Source: Paramacrobiotus metropolitanus
Taxonomy: Eukaryota; Tardigrada; Eutardigrada; Parachela; Macrobiotidae
DNA: 64,000 nucleotides
Assembly: GCF_019649055.1 (NCBI RefSeq)
Contig: NW_026570312.1
Location: 62,001-126,000 of the forward strand
Direction: 5' to 3'
The translations under genes and the position numbers were made by a program. Numbering within the stretch: position 1 is the stretch's first letter; the number at the start of each line of letters is the position of its first letter. Below the pieces are notes generated by a model that worked only from the letters and a program-made list of their open reading frames with translations, was not told where the DNA came from and did not search any database. Below are positions 24,026 to 35,228 of the stretch, one piece after another.

Positions 24026-25240
24026 TTTATTGTTATTGTAAATAAGTTATTTTAAATGAAAAAAGTCAATATAAAAAATTAATTCAGAAATTTAGAAGGT
24101 ATTTTATTTTTATTTTATTTTTATAATTTATATCGCTAGTTTACAGTTTAGATTTGGCATATATTAGCATGTAGGGCGTACATAGTGTGGCGGGGCGCGC
24201 CGTAGTATGGACTTCGGCGTTTCCCGAGAATTTGAATTTATCGCTGCGATAATGCGTTAGAAAATACAGGATAAGCTGCTACAGGCTCTGCTTGATGCCT
24301 TGTTAATCAAGTAATGTGCCGTGGATGAATCCCGTGGAGAGATTGGGGGGCTTTGAGCGAAAAGGAGACAGGAGAGTGCAATTAAAATAAACACTCCTTG
24401 ATCGTTTAACGGCAGCGACGGCGTTGGCTGCTTGTCGGCGTAATTGACCTGTCAGGCGTCAAGTAATCGCTGGGGAGGATAGACGGATCGGCCTGTGTGC
24501 CCTTCCGCCCCTTAGATATCACAACATCCCCGATCGCAGTCAAATCATGAACTTTCAACTAAACGGCACAACTATTTACTGACTGTTCATTCAACGCGCG
24601 ACTGGATCGGTTTCCGGCGCAGTTTGACCTTTGTTATCCTTTATGTGTAATTCCGCGCACTGCTCCAGGGAATAGGATATGCAAGTTGCTCTTTTGTTCA
24701 AGCATTTACATTTTACTCGGCAACTCCAACGTAAAATTAAAAAAAAAATTCCTAAAACTTTCTTTTCGAACATAGAGTTTTTTTTTCTACATAACAGAAT
24801 TACAAGGGTACACGAAATATTGATAATTAAGTATACATTATTGTTTTCAGCAGTTTTCACTTTGCCATTGTAGTTTATTAAATTTGGAATAAAATCGCGT
24901 AATCTTCACCTAAGATTTTTCGGAAGTCCGCGGTTTGATTTCGTAATGATTTAACTTGCAGCTGGAAAAAAAATGTTTGAAATTGTGATTCCCACTCTAA
25001 AATGGCAGTAGTGGCTACTTTCTGAAGTATCTGATCACCTTTAAAGCAATGCGAGATATTGATACCGGTCCCCATAAGAAAATAATTCGCAAAAAGCCAA
25101 CCGGAAACCGGACTTGGGAAACTGCCCATGACATCATTATTCCGGTTAGTCTGAAGGCGCTCCAAGTGTTCTGTTAATTTCTCCTGTGAGAAAAAATCGC
25201 CACGAAGCTGGCAGAAAAAATTTGTAAAACTGTTAATTAA

Positions 25241-25600
25241 GGGAAGTGACCTGGTACATGGTTTTACCAAAGTGTCGTGTACGTGCACGAAATCTTTCAT
25301 GACTTTCGCGCACTCCCAAATCGTTTTTCTGTTGTTTTATAACATTTTGTAGCCAGATGGTTTTGTATACACGTACTGGCGTGAAAACCGTTCGTGCGCG
25401 CAACATCCGGTTCGGGAGTAATGACTGCAAGAAAATTCCAAAAAATTTAAATGCATTCAGGTGTACCAAAAGTTCATTAATTATGGGCCGATCTCCAAAT
25501 TTTGCATGTACAGGGAAAACGCACAGGGCCATGAAGATCGTTTTTACACCAATCCAGACTTCCGCGCTTTCGTACGCTTACAGTTTTGGCGGAATTGTAG
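25241..25600. mobile_element. TTAA foldback family, single left arm
   Basis: It begins directly after TTAA (25237-25240) with GGGAAGTGACCTGGTACATGG and follows the left arm of 10701-11371 through CGCGCACTCCCAAA, CGCAACATCCGGTTCGGGAGT and AATGCATTCAGGTGTACCAAAAG. No matching right arm follows, so the copy is truncated or deleted. Confidence 0.7.
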
Positions 25601-26949
25601 CATAGGTCGTATCGACTCGTATGTACATGTTAATGTTTAAACAGGTATAGAAGCGTAAATGGCTCTCCTAATACGATAATTGCTAACATAATTATACATA
25701 ATTTTTTTAATGTTTAAATTTTAACTTTCATGTAGTGCACCGGCGCTTGCAATCATTGTTATCTTGGCGGCTATTGCCCATTAATAATTTTAATTAAACG
25801 CGCTGCAGGGCGGTAGCAGTAAAAGTCTAATGGCTGTCAGTGAACTTACTGCCCGCATGCATAAACCCGTACAGAGCTGTGAACAGGCGACCCAACGATT
25901 TATCTACGATTCTTCCTTGGAATAATCATGACACATCCGTTGGCGCACGCGCGCTGGTTAATTTACTTACTGTATGTTATCAATTAGTATCGGTGACCCC
26001 CGACATTTTCGAAGCCCTCAAAAAATAACGCTGCGATGCTGTATCGATATCGTTGCTGATACATGGTGGCCGGTTACTGCACTAACGGTGGCTACGTGAT
26101 AGAAAAAGACCTATTTAACTTTGTAATTACTTATTCTGATTTTGATGTGTGTTTTATATATTGCGTTCGTCAGTGCAATGGGAAGGGTGATTTTACATTT
26201 TTAGTAAAGCATCTGGCTACTGCGGGGATTAAATTGGAGGGTTATATGCGCCTTTGAGTTTACACAGACAGATACGTACACGTACAATAGTCGTATAATC
26301 AAACATCATAAATTTTAAAATTAATAAAAAAAATGAATGCTAATACCAGGAAAGTTTAAAACTTCATTTTTCAGTTTAAAAAACACGGCAACCGTCCACA
26401 GGTTTCCTTTACTTTTATCAGGCTGCTCTACGATTGCTTAACTTTTCCTAGACCGTTTTCCTTTCCTTTCTTCCTAATGACACCATTGCCGAATAAAATA
26501 AATGAATCACAAATTCCATAACGTCATTCTTATCACATTTTTAATACACGGTAAACCAACCTGGTTAACGCATCATAACAACACCTCCATGGACAAAATC
26601 ATACGATAAATCATAAAGGAAATAAAAGTAATTCTGAAGGCATGGCCATGATGTTATCTGTACATACATGTCTGATGTAAAACTCTACACTATAGAAGTT
26701 ATGTACCGTGATGAAGGACCGATGCCATAGATTGATTCCAGTGCATCCTGTTAAATTGACGTTTCACAGTGTTATCAAATGGGACGATTTTCAGCCAGTA
26801 AGCAATATAGGAGAACAAAAGCTCGGACAGTACGAGAATAACTTAGGGTTTAGCTGGTTTTTATTGAACGTATACGGTAGGTGTCTTTGCGCGCTAGTAT
26901 TTTGAAGATTGACCTTTTTTCTATCAGCCTGCAGAGCTAAACTGTTACG

Positions 26950-27387
26950 ATGCCAAACGTATCGTGGCTTTTACTGCTTGGTACCGTCGCTCTTCGCTGC
27001 AGCGGAAAAACTGACACCCATGATTTTCCCGCATCAGTTTTGGACGCCTTTAAAGACGGTGCGGCCTGGTTCGTTTCGGATCCGGACTATGCTCGGTGCA
27101 TGACGGAATTCGTTGGGAACATCACCGCGGAGCATGCCAACTGGACCGAACCAATGCGCACTTCCAGCGCTTTGCAGGCGATAGTTCACCGACTAGCTCG
27201 CGTACAGGCAGGCAAATGCCGGGAACTCCTCAAACGGATGTTGAGCCGACCGACCTTCTGTACTGCATTTCCAAGCTTGTGCGCCGGGCGTGACAACCGA
27301 GGAAAACGGCACACGGGAGCGTCACTGGCGTTGTGTTTAAGATATCCTACGTTGTGCGGACTAGGAAGCATAATAATCGCGGGATAA
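26950..27387 (+). CDS. Small secreted Cys-rich protein, candidate prohormone
   Basis: Single-exon frame of 145 residues. The N terminus (MPNVSWLLLLGTVALRCSG) is a good signal peptide, and there are potential N-glycosylation sites (NIT, NWT). The mature part has six cysteines. Two similar motifs sit near the C terminus: FCTAFPSLCAG and LCLRYPTLCGLG (each Cys-x6-Cys), separated by a basic stretch ending GKR. The protein ends in Gly, which could serve C-terminal amidation. This layout suggests a peptide precursor, but I recognise no known neuropeptide family. A plain secreted Cys-rich protein is the alternative. An AATAAA-like signal follows near 27509. No introns are evident. Confidence 0.55.
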   Translation: MPNVSWLLLLGTVALRCSGKTDTHDFPASVLDAFKDGAAWFVSDPDYARCMTEFVGNITAEHANWTEPMRTSSALQAIVHRLARVQAGKCRELLKRMLSRPTFCTAFPSLCAGRDNRGKRHTGASLALCLRYPTLCGLGSIIIAG

Positions 27388-27757
27388 TCGCGGCCGGCAC
27401 GTGTCATCGCGGGAAACAGCCAGAGACCCGAAGGTTTTCCATGACAGTGTGTGAGCTATCATGGCGCCTGACCACTACAGCGACAACCCGGCATGCTCAC
27501 GGTGTACATAAATAACCCAGTCACGTATATTTTATTGCTTGTCAGTAAACTGTTTTTTAATTGTATGAATTCTCATTATACTACGACGCTTTTTATACTA
27601 GTTTCAATTTACATTCTTAGCTCTCATATATTGACATAATTAATACCGTAATTCAGCATATTTCTTGTCGCATTGTATTGTACAGTACTCGTTTAAAATC
27701 AGCTATCAAGATACGGAGTCTTCTAGCAGACTACATATGCATGCTTATATGCCTACT

Positions 27758-28337
27758 TACAATGGACGACAAAAAGAGGTTGAACCGATCAGTCGGTCCG
27801 CGGTTCCAAAATATCCTCGCAACGACACGCTACCAGTGAAACTTGGACGCTTACTTTCTTTGCACGCTACTTTAAAACTTTCGCTTCTCATGAATTACGA
27901 AACAGAATCACTCAACCAATATCCCAAAAGATCCAGAAAAAAATCACGAGATTTTTGATTCCAAATAAGTGGCAATTCATGGGAAGTGAAACAAATTATC
28001 AGTGTTTGTTTTTCTCATAGACTTAAGCATAGATTGCAAGCCAAACGGTCTTGCGCACAGATCCTATGCTGTGCTTACGAGAAAGCAAAATGGCTAGAAT
28101 TTGTGTTGTTCGTCATAAACAGCCGCAGGTTTAGTATCAAAAAGTTTGGAATTTTTTTCTACACCTTTTGATATGCAATTTGTATAGTTGCACTCCAAAA
28201 TTCACGGAGCGCGAACGTTTTGAAGTAGCGTACAAAGAAAGTAAGCGTCCAAGTTTCACTGGTAGCGTGTCGTTGCGAGGTTATTTTTGAACCGCGGACC
28301 TACTGATCGGTTCAACCTCTTTTTGTTGTCCATTGTA
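27758..28337. mobile_element. Foldback element with ~130-bp inverted arms
   Basis: The left arm (27758-27888) and right arm (28207-28337) are inverted copies; both contain AAAAAGAGGTTGAACCGATC next to the outer end and CGCTTACTTTCTTTG inside. The spacer is about 320 bp and noncoding. I could not settle a target-site duplication. Confidence 0.8.
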
Positions 28338-28839
28338 TTTACTTATTATGACGCTCACTGTTATTCTAACACGTAGCCGGCACTACTAGCCGCCTGCTTC
28401 ATATGCATTTAACACGTCACCTTCTTCGCGGCATTCTTGATTTTGTTATACAAAAAATTCCTGACATAAAAGTTATTTTGTCTGCTGGCAGTAATACGTA
28501 CTAGTAGTGTTCAACAAACTGTTCGCTGCAGATGTTTTAGTGGGACAAAGAAACGCTTATTGCCAATGCTTTTCTGATAGGTCATAGATATTGTGTGATA
28601 TGCGTCGCTTAAAATTAATAAAGTCGTACTGTATTGTACACAGCCGATACCTAACAACCGCTGTCGTAACTGTGTCCAAGGAAACCATTATAAAAGTTTA
28701 TTACCTACAGATATGCAGTGTTTGCAGTCTGCAGCTAAAATGGTGCAAAAAAATATGAGAAGTCGTAATCTTTACGAAAATAACCTGTAAGTATAGCAAC
28801 TACGAGTACTTGCCTAGCATGTCAGCTTGTAACAGTAAT

Positions 28840-29541
28840 AGTACTACTCGAAACGCACTTTAAATGCATTCTGTAAGATACAGAGCCGGGAGTTCTGTAA
28901 AAGTGAATCTACCAATGGTACAGCGCTGAATCTTATAGAGCGCTACAAAGCAACGAGACCACGGACTGTAAAAGCGCCCAGTTACCGTAGTTGAATTGGT
29001 CAACGATTTATTTTTCACAACAATTTTGTGGCAGTTTCCTTTCTGTTTTTCTGGCGATTTTAAGTTTTGTTAAGTTGAAGAAATCAGACGACTGGTGAAA
29101 AAGCGAAAGGCAATTGCACGTAAAGTACGCCTAGATGGAATTTTACCATTTCTCGCGCTGACGGCTATGGCGACGTTGCCTGTTGCCATCATTACAAATT
29201 CAAACATGCACAGTCGGAGCAGCTAAAAACAGTGAACAAAGCAGAACTGGAAAGTTGAGTCGATAGAACCAATTAAATTCCCGTTAATTACACCCTCAAA
29301 ACTTGAAAATTAAAAACAGGACTTGAACTTACAGCGGACTGTGCATCCACATCAAAAAATAAATTTGACATAGCAAGAAATGCGAGTTTGTATCTTAATC
29401 GGAGCCAGGAGAGTTCCTTTTAGATACAGAACACCTTAACTCGGGCGTCCAATCAGCGGTATGGGGGTGGTATCAAATCGTTACAGAACTTCCGGCTCTG
29501 TATCTTACAGAATGCATTTAAAGTGCGTTTCGAGTAGTACT
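28840..29541. mobile_element. Foldback element with ~60-bp inverted arms
   Basis: AGTACTACTCGAAACGCACT opens the left arm at 28840 and its complement closes the right arm at 29541. Both arms continue through ATGCATTCTGTAAGATACAG to about 28900 and 29481. The roughly 580-bp interior shows no coding content. Confidence 0.75.
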
Positions 29542-30276
29542 AATGTATCTAGCGCAAACAGGATCAAGTACATGGCAGAGTGTGCACAGCTGGCAGAACT
29601 TGCTTGTTTACGGGCTTGGCTATTCGAAAATAATCCAAATCAAATCTGAATCAAATCAAATCAGTTTAATGAACTTCTGCATTTTTACGAGATTCTACTT
29701 AATTACTTTAATTTTCACAGCATATACTCGGAATATAAGCCCCCCCCCCCCATTGGTTAGGCGACCGGTACTCATTGAACAGTTGAATTAACATGTAACT
29801 GTGGAAGAAATTCTAGAATAAACCGGTTGCATCTGCAGTTTGCCGCGCGCAGTGTGTTATCCAACAACTATTCGTTGTTTCTTCAGGTTGTTTGTTGTAT
29901 TATGATTATTGTTTTCGTCTGTACAGGAGTTGTGAAAAACTAGGGGAATTTGTGAAACTTATTAATTCCAAGATTCAATTATTAGCTGCTGACCACAAGA
30001 AACGAAAGTGGAAACTGCTTCTTCCATGCGTATTATAGCAAGCTTATTCTGCAATGCATCGTATCATAGCCGACCACACTGCATCTATGGGTTGAATGAG
30101 TCTAGACAACTGGAATATTTAATAATTTTGTGTATTAATGTTTAAAGGCAACATATAACGGCTGATTAATACAGCCACAACACGCGGCACTTCCAAAACA
30201 GCAGAACAATTTTTAATACTTTAATCAAATTGTACAGAGGCTCTTTGAATTATGACCAACAAGGGAAGCGACTACG
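29542..30276. other. Intergenic, 3' flank of the low-complexity gene
   Basis: AT-rich DNA with a short poly-C run near 29742-29751. No gene is visible. Confidence 0.5.
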
Positions 30277-32237
30277 TTAAGTTTGCCGGTTAGGGGCGGA
30301 ATTCGTTGTCCGTAGGCGGCGCCTCCGGGGCGTGGTGTCGGCGCCCGCCCTCCGGGGATCGGGGTCGGTGTGGACTGTATTTTCAGCGTCGTCGGAGCGG
30401 CCGCGCGGCGTTAGCGTTTGCGGGCTACTTCCGGTCGTCGCGGATAGGGACACACTGCCGGCGGAAGTGGACGGGGAAGGTCTCAACGTGGTGGCTGTGG
30501 GCGGATATGCAGAAAAAATGTAGTATCACAGTCAGGCAACTAGGAACAGGATCCAATTCGCACGCGCGGCTCAGGCACGGCTCCTTGGCGTAATTCAGAA
30601 TTCGGTCTATTTACCAAAGTTCCCGAAGCCGTTGTTACCGAACAAGCTGCCTCCGTCTGTCAAATAACAAAAAAAGTAATTAATTATTTATTTATTTATT
30701 TAAAATCTGGCAAAAACAATTTCAAACATTGAAATTATAAACACAATTTAATGCCAGTATTTTATTAAATTCCAAAATTTATTAAAAGGTTTACAAATTA
30801 ATGATTCAGAAAATATTTTAGTAACCAACTTAATTAGTCAAAATTGTTTTACGTATTTCAAAAACTCAACACAGAATTATGGAAATTAATTATTATTCAG
30901 AATTTTTAAAAATTATTGATTCAATAACATAACTTGTTGATTAAAAATTAACTATGAATGGATAAATATAAATTATGGCTATATACAAGTATGTAAGAAT
31001 AACCGGCAATTAAGCTTACTGAAAATAGAATTTCCGTTGTTGTTACCGAAACCACCGAAGCCGGAACTGGGAGCGGGACTGGGCGTGTTATTACCGTTAT
31101 TATTGTTGCCGGCGGACGGTGCTGGCGCCGGAGCCCGGTTGAAGCCACCGAACGAGCCTCCAAAAGGGCTTCCGGAGGAACCAAAGGGGTTAAACGAAAA
31201 ACTGGGAGCCTGCGCCGCGGGTGCCTGGTTATTCGTGTTACCGTTGGTCTGGGTCGGAGGAGAGGGCACCCGATTCACCGGCGTACGATCCCGGTCCCGA
31301 ATAAACGAGGTAGGCGCCGCCGGGGCTGGCGCGGGTGCTCCGGAGCCCCCGGAATTAAACGGGCTGTTGTTGTTCCCGAAAAAATTGAAGGACCCGGAGA
31401 ACTGCGGGAACGTCCCGCTGCCGCCGCCCGCTCCCGGTTTGGAGAAGGCGTTCCCACCGAAGGTGAAGCGCATCGGTTGGGTGTTGGTGTTCTCGTCTTG
31501 GCTGCCGTCCGGGCGGGTGCGGCTGTTGGTCTGCGCGCCCTGTTGCGCGCCGGCGGAAATAGCGGACTGTCCGCCGGATTGGGCGTTGCGGCCGCTGTCG
31601 CGGGTGGACACGCCGGTGTTGCCGGTTAAGGCGGGAGAGGGCGCCGGTTGGGTATTGCTGTTCTGGTTGAAGGGGAAGCCGGAGGAGGGGCTGTTGAAGC
31701 CGCCGAAGGTGCTGAAGCCGGTCGGGCTGCGATTGGGGCTACCGCCCTGCGGGGAGGATTGGCTGGATGGGGGGCTTCCAAAGCCGCCGAAGTTACCGAA
31801 ATTCCCGAAGCTGCCCATATCAAACTGGCATTCTAGAATGAAAATTAAATTATAATTAAATCAACAGTAATTTAAATAAAAGTATTCGCTGCATATACAT
31901 GTATATACGTGTATATTTTCGGGGCGGACAAAACGTTATGCCTATAATAAAATATATTGCGCAAATATTTCAAAATCAGAACAAATATTATGCATAATTA
32001 AATAGAAACATACTTCTAGTAAAGTATAAATTATATATGAAATTCTAGTAAAAATAAAAAAATTATTGCATATATATTTTTGGGGCGCAATAAAACCGTT
32101 ATGCGTAGTTTATTAAAAATATATTGTACATACAGTATATTTTCTAGAGTAAAATAGCATTTACATTTATGAGAAAAATGTTTACCTGAAACTTTAGCCA
32201 CGATTAACAGGATGGTAGCAAATCTAAAGCAAGCCAT
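30277..32237 (-). CDS. Secreted Gly/Asn/Ser/Pro-rich low-complexity protein
   Basis: Minus-strand gene. Exon 1 (32237-32186) encodes a signal peptide (MACFRFATILLIVAKVS). Exon 2 (31832-31020) encodes a disordered region of GNFGGFGS-type, SPPSSQSSPQGG, and N/G-rich repeats such as NNNNGNN. A mini-exon begins at 30656 (NGGSLFGNNGFGNF). Two ends are possible. If the donor at 30614-30613 (TTTG/GTAAAT) is used, a GC-rich exon at 30494-30277 follows in phase and adds a basic Ser/Thr/Arg-rich tail, 374 residues in total. If not, translation stops at 30607-30609, 304 residues. It is likely an extracellular or cuticle-type structural protein; no domain is recognised. It is divergent from the 33152-35228 gene. 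Confidence 0.65.
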
Positions 32238-33151
32238 GTTCAATTCGATTAAGGAAAAAGGAAGTTGGAAAAATATAAGGTAGAACAATATTATTCAGCG
32301 GCGAAACGAGACTGATTATCGCGACGCGTTGACATAGAATAAATATTCAACTGCGACCGGGTTTCGTGTATCTCAGTTATGAGTCGCGGCAGCGGCAACA
32401 AAGCCACAGGAGTGACGCGTACGTCGAACGCTTCCGCCAGCCAACAATACCTCCTTAACAACCGGCGCAATTGGCTTCCAGGTAGCGCTGAATAGAAGGC
32501 GCTAATATCGGAACACAAGACTGTATAAAAATATTATTATACGGTAATCACTGCATTATGCAGCTGTCTACCCGGTAAAACGGAACCGGCAACAAAGCCA
32601 CCGGAAAAGCAGCGCCCCAGGGGCGAATGCATAATCTATAATGTGTAAGAACTCTCGCTTGAAATAAGCTTGAAATCAACCAACCGAAACCGGCTTCCCG
32701 TCTTCTCTCCGGTTTGCGCGGAAAGCGTGCAGCGAAGGTCAGAGCGGTTGTTTCGTCACACGTATCTTTCTGTTAGTAATATTATTAAGCGCTGATGAAT
32801 TTTTTACCAGGAAGAAGCAGGTATATTACTCTCTGTGTGTGCGCTGTTTATACGCGCTAATTATTGGTTGTTATGTTTTTTCAGCGACTTGCTACTTCCT
32901 ACCTCACTGGAATCGGCCGCGTGGCTATAAACCGGCTCGCGCCGTATGTTCAACTGCACACTGTACAGTCGTATGATTATGCGCAGTGGCCGTATATTAT
33001 TGGCAAGAAACCTGTGTATTTTCCTAAGCACTTTGCGTGTGACAAGTTAAACATTTGCTGCGCTAAACGACAAAGTTTTTAACTGTGTAATAGAACTTGC
33101 GGAGTTTATTTCCCAGTCTTTCCTATAGCTTCCAGTATTCCCGTTGTAATC
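32238..33151. promoter_or_regulatory. Bidirectional intergenic region between two secreted-protein genes
   Basis: 914 bp separate the start codons of two divergent secreted low-complexity genes. It contains a direct repeat CCGGCAACAAAGCCAC (or close to it) near 32393 and 32587, and a TATAAA-like motif near 32924. Co-regulation is plausible but is inferred only from orientation. Confidence 0.4.
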
Positions 33152-35228
33152 ATGTTATCCGTGGTGTGTCAGTTACTTCTCGTTTGCTTAATCAGTGTGA
33201 GAGCGCAATATGGCGTTCCGGTGGCAGCCCCTGTGGTCGCGGCGCCGGTGCCCGTTTCTTACAATCCCGCGCCAGTGTCCGCTCCCTATAATGCCGCGCC
33301 TAGCGACGGATACGCCCCTGCTCCCATCAGCCGGACACGTGAGTACAGAAAATCGGTTTTATGTCTATGTTTAATTAAATTTTAATTCGTTTCATTTAAA
33401 TTTATTTATTTTTTGACGTATATTTACGTTTTCTTTACTTCTGAATTTTAATATTGCTTATTAATTTTATTAGTTGTTAATTTATGTATTTAATCATAGT
33501 ATACGCCTATACGGTACAATTTCAGACCTTTCTATTTTGGTAATTTTTATATATCCGTTTGTGATTCGAAAACGTGTTTGTATAAAAATCATTAAAATAA
33601 TTCCATTCGAAATAAGAAAAACATTTATACGAGTAAAACACGCACTAGTTCCTTGTGATTTGCCATCGTCATACGATCTGAATTTTTTGTGTGTTTGTTT
33701 AATCAGCTTAATGTATACAACAATCAGGAATATGGAAAAATAATAACCGATTAAAAATACGGCTAAAAAATAAATTAATAGGGATATATAATAGGGATAT
33801 ATATTATTAATAGGGATATTGCATTATATAAACCTGTATATATCGCGGGCATCGGCATTTACAGTAATACCGGTAACTGCAGTTCAGCCCCAACCTGCGC
33901 CGATGACATTCCAACCCATGTCTTGGCAGCCAATGAGCTTCGGGATGTCCGCCATGAATCAGAACCAGCAGACGGCCGGCCAGCGTCAGACCCAGGGCCA
34001 GTCAGCATCCACCGGCGACGCCAGCGCCGATACCGGTGAAATCAACAGCGCCCAGACTTCTAACACCAACACCACCGGCGGTCGCACCGTCTCCCAGGGC
34101 GGCAGCCAGAACCAGTGCAGGGGGACGACCTGTGCCCTCACCGGTGCCGCCCAGGTGGGCACCCAGGGGCAGTTCCAGGGACAGAACCAGCAGATGGCCG
34201 GCGCTAATACCGGTTTGAAGGTCAGTGACTTTCAGACTCCAAGTTTCTTAGATTTCTTAGGTTTCTTATATATCTTGGACTTCCGGTTTCTTAGATTTTC
34301 GGGTGTCTTAGACGTTGTGGTTTCTTAGGTTTTTTATACGGGCCGCTTTTGTGGGTTTCCTAAGCCTGTGCTATCCTAGATTTGTTGGGTTTTCTTAGAT
34401 TTCTTAGTTTCCTTAGACTTCCGGTTTCTTAGGTTTCTTGGGTTTCTTATACGTGCAGTTTTCTTAGAATTCTTAGGTTCTTAGATGTGTGGTTCCTTAG
34501 GTTTCTCATGTTTCTTATGCGTATGGTTTTATTTACAGCAAGGTCAAATGCAATCCAACGGCTTCCCATCCTTCGGCCTATTCCTCGGCAACCAGAACAT
34601 GGGCCTCCAAAACCAATTCCAATCGCAGTTCACGAACCAGGGCTCCGCGACCGGCACCGGCAGTGTGGGCAGTGGCGCCGTGACCTCCAACCAGAACACG
34701 GTCGCCGAGACCAACAAACAGGGTACCAGCGTGGACTCGACCAACCTCGGCCAGGGTACCGGCACCAACGTCCTGACCAACGGCGCCGTCCAGGCCGCGG
34801 CGTCCGGACAGATCGCCGACCAGACCTACGCCGGCACCGACACCAACACCAACACCGGCCTGACCAACGGCCAGGTCACCGGGTTGGACGGGACCAAGAA
34901 CAGCACCAGTCTGAAGAAGCAGACGCAGGGGCAGTCGCAGGGGACCGGCGCCGCTCAAGGCCAGGCGGGAGCGGCGGAGGGTACGGCCAACAGTGGGCAG
35001 AACAGCAATGTGGTGACGAATGGCAAGGGAACGGCGGTCAGCTCCAACTCCATCGGGACGGCGTCCGGCAAGGGTCTCCATATTTCGGGGGCCGCCTCCG
35101 CCGGGGGTTCGTCGCAGGGGCAGAAGGCCAAACAGATCGACTGGTCGTTGTTTAATATGAACGGGATGAATGGGATGAACGGGATCGGTGGGAGTAATTC
35201 CGGGAATTTATTGAGCTACGCGAAATAA
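33152..35228 (+). CDS. Secreted Gln/Asn/Gly/Thr-rich low-complexity protein
   Basis: Three exons with agreeing phases: 33152-33338, 33865-34220, 34539-35228; 410 residues. The signal peptide is MLSVVCQLLLVCLISVRA. It is followed by a Pro/Ala/Val-rich segment (YGVPVAAPVVAAPVPV), then Q/N/G/T/S-rich sequence with many GQ and TQGQ steps, and a C-terminal NMNGMNGMNGIGGSNSG. Only two cysteines occur in the mature part (NQCRGTTCAL). It is probably disordered and extracellular (cuticle, eggshell or secretion); function is not known. Intron 2 holds a degenerate TTTCTTAG minisatellite (34230-34525). It forms a divergent pair with the gene at 30277-32237. Confidence 0.75.
34230..34525. repeat. Degenerate TTAGGTTTC minisatellite in an intron
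   Basis: Diverged units of (T)TTCTTAG(G/A) fill most of intron 2 of the secreted Gln-rich gene. They belong to the same unit family as the array at 44419-44980. Confidence 0.65.

Larger units (their letters stand above)
22498..26949. other. Intergenic stretch with dispersed repeats
   Basis: Between the TLX-type gene and the small secreted gene. It contains a dispersed repeat (23380-24025) and a single arm of the TTAA foldback family (25241-25600). Open frames here are short, and I see no domain or exon set. Confidence 0.45.

Noticed and set aside
31037-31855. 272-codon plus-strand frame over the Gly-rich secreted gene
   Set aside because: It is the shadow of the minus-strand exon, which has a signal peptide exon and matching splice sites.
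34578-35081. Long minus-strand frame in the Gln-rich gene
   Set aside because: Antisense shadow of a low-complexity GC-rich exon.
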